NCBI GenBank assembly: GCA_003342895.1 | Contig: PTFA01000082.1 | Coordinates: 687,527-751,526 of the forward strand | Length of the DNA stretch: 64,000 nucleotides | Direction of reading: 5' to 3' | Origin: Casuarius casuarius | Taxonomy: Eukaryota; Chordata; Aves; Casuariiformes; Casuariidae | Shown here: in pieces, positions 62,501-64,000 of the stretch | Layout: each line of letters opens with the position of its first letter | Numbering within the stretch: the first letter of the stretch is position 1 | Translations under genes and position numbers: made by a program | The notes under the pieces: model-generated | The model's database searches: none | What the model was told of the DNA's origin: nothing | The model's input: the letters and a program-made list of their open reading frames with translations, nothing else

Positions 62501-64000
62501 TATTCTTAAGGCATTCGATGCAAATTAAACAATAGTAAGTAGGGTAGCGTGATCTAAATTTGACATTCAGGACTTGCATAAAAAGTAGATGATTAATCAG
62601 GGCAGGGGGAAGCAGTTTAGCTTTTTTCTAATATTATTCAGATTAGCTGTGCCTGAGAAAATTATTTGTGTGTTTCTAATTCCTGCTACTTGAGCATATT
62701 TGCCTGTGGTTCTATTCTGTTGTTAATCCTGATATTTTGGCCTTTTTTGATTTTGTTTCTGAATAAATCAAAGAAGAAGGAAATATATCAAAGGGTNACT
62801 GATAAATAGCAACATATCATATACCTTGAAATAATTATAATCTGGTGGAAAATGTCATCTTTTTTCTCTTTCCCCTCAACATTCCACTCCCTTTGCTACT
62901 GGGAATTTAATGTAAAGAAAAAAGAAAATAGCCACTGTTAGTGTATGACCCTGCTGTATTTTTGTTCTTCGGCTTCAAAGGCAACCTGCCAGCTCACACA
63001 AAAAACAAAGAAAGGTTACTTCTGCAAACTGTATTAAAAGCACTCAACAATAATGGCCCCAAACCACTACAGCTCCCAGTTGTCTTACTGAAGTATTTGG
63101 GGGCTATTACTGNAGCTTTTTATTAAATAAGGATCATTAGCAAACCTTGCTTTGAGTCTTAGGTTGTGTTGCCTTTATGCAGCTTGTGTATGGCAATTGT
63201 TTGCCACTGTTTAACAGTTCACAAGCTCCCTCTGACTTCAGTCTGATTTTTGGATACAGAGGAAGGCTAAAATATTCCATAAACAGCAAAACAAAAAGAG
63301 GCAGAAACATGATTTCTTGTACTATAGTGGCAAAACCAGTGTTTGGCAAATAGAAAAGGACTTTAATGTGCCCCTGTAAGTTGTGGTATGTGCTGTTTTC
63401 CCACTGGAGAATCATGTGTGCATCACTTTTCTCTGCTGCTATATGAGAAAATTGTAGTTCATGAAAGACTGGTAGGGATTAATGTGAAAAGGATAAAATT
63501 TGACTTTTAATTCAAGTTATGTCTACTTTCCATCCATGGAATGTGTTATTTTTTTCAGATTAAAAATAGTTCCAAGCTGCAAAATTCTAGATTTATATCA
63601 ACATTTTGTTTGATCTCATATTCAAGGAACAAGTTGGAAATGAATCCCATGCCTATTTGATATATCCTCTGCTCTTGCATTGTAATGCTAGAGGAGTCAG
63701 TGTGTATTTCCAGGAATTTGTTCTGTGCTCACCGCTTGTTAAGACAAGAGTAGAAAGTCAGGGTTAACAACAGTCTGCTCTACCTTGTCCATGGTCCTGG
63801 CCGTTTGAAGTCACTACCTAGCCATGTGCTCAGAACAGCCACAAAAACACAGCTCCCTGACCGTGCCTCTTCTTGATAAAAACACATACAAGCTTCCAAA
63901 GGGAAATAACTCTACAGGATGAAGAANCTCATGATTTTCTGCATTTATAATAATGTATTTGCCAACTGAACTAGTAATTCAGCAATAGATATAATACAAG

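Larger units (their letters stand above)
29432..64000 (-). other. PRKN: PRKN (parkin) gene, 3' part: exons 10-12 with introns
   Basis: The gene runs right to left and continues beyond the right edge. Three exons are seen in the window. Joined phases fit parkin: exon 10 ends on a complete codon, exon 11 starts in phase 0 and ends with one base of a Gly codon, and exon 12 supplies the other two bases. Parkin is a cytosolic RING-between-RING E3 ubiquitin ligase that is activated by PINK1 phospho-ubiquitin and marks damaged mitochondria for mitophagy. Intron 11 is 4444 bp, intron 10 is 15473 bp and intron 9 is at least 14337 bp. Large introns are typical of this gene. I looked for exon 9 (the first half of IBR) on the minus strand of 49664-64000 and did not find it. 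In mammals the next gene past the PRKN 3' end is AGPAT4; no exon of it was recognised here. Confidence 0.95.
49664..64000 (-). other. PRKN: PRKN intron 9, partial
   Basis: Sequence upstream of exon 10 to the window edge. It holds a 22-base T run at 56185-56206, a GC-rich patch at about 57420-57840, a C run near 59911, and a diverged 45-bp tandem duplication at 59496-59585. I searched the minus strand for exon 9 (IBR N-half) and found none; every open frame is short and featureless. Confidence 0.85.

Noticed and set aside
49664..64000. Search for PRKN exon 9
   Set aside because: No minus-strand segment with the IBR N-half cysteines and flanking AG/GT was found, so the exon is taken to lie outside the window.

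Overview
This window reads as bird nuclear DNA: long introns, AT-rich non-coding sequence, a CR1 LINE tail with the repeated ATTCTGTG-type 3' end, and a gammaretrovirus-like provirus. The only cellular gene I can support is PRKN (parkin, an RBR-type E3 ubiquitin ligase) on the minus strand. Three coding exons are present, equivalent to human exons 10, 11 and 12. They lie at 49577-49663, 33986-34103 and 29432-29541, all with good GT-AG borders and consistent phases. They encode the second half of the IBR domain, the REP element and linker, and the complete RING2 catalytic domain up to the stop codon. The rest of the gene (exons 1-9) lies beyond the right edge of the window.

Layout: 1-8770 is intergenic DNA downstream of PRKN. 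8771-14647 is a defective class I (gammaretrovirus-like) provirus on the plus strand. It is framed by a 4-bp target-site duplication (AGTA) and has a complete 5' LTR, PBS, leader, broken gag and broken pro-pol. The distal integrase, env, PPT and the U3 of the 3' LTR are missing. About 14648-27800 is more intergenic DNA with no recognised gene. About 27800-29431 is the probable PRKN 3' UTR, 29432-49663 holds the last three exons with introns 11 and 10, and 49664-64000 is part of intron 9. Intron 11 carries a 5'-truncated CR1. Introns 10 and 11 carry old tRNA-derived SINE-like fragments, and intron 10 also holds a 2.6-kb stretch rich in GTTAGG-like words.

No operon-like or novel multi-gene system is visible. 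The points most worth a second look are the provirus architecture (deletion ending at the predicted U3/R border, gag and pro in one frame across a single TGA, U3 direct repeats, a cluster of ambiguous bases) and small changes in the parkin C-terminus (loss of the final residue, a one-codon longer exon 10, substitutions beside RING2 zinc ligands). Human parkin numbering below is from general knowledge of the protein, not from an alignment run here.
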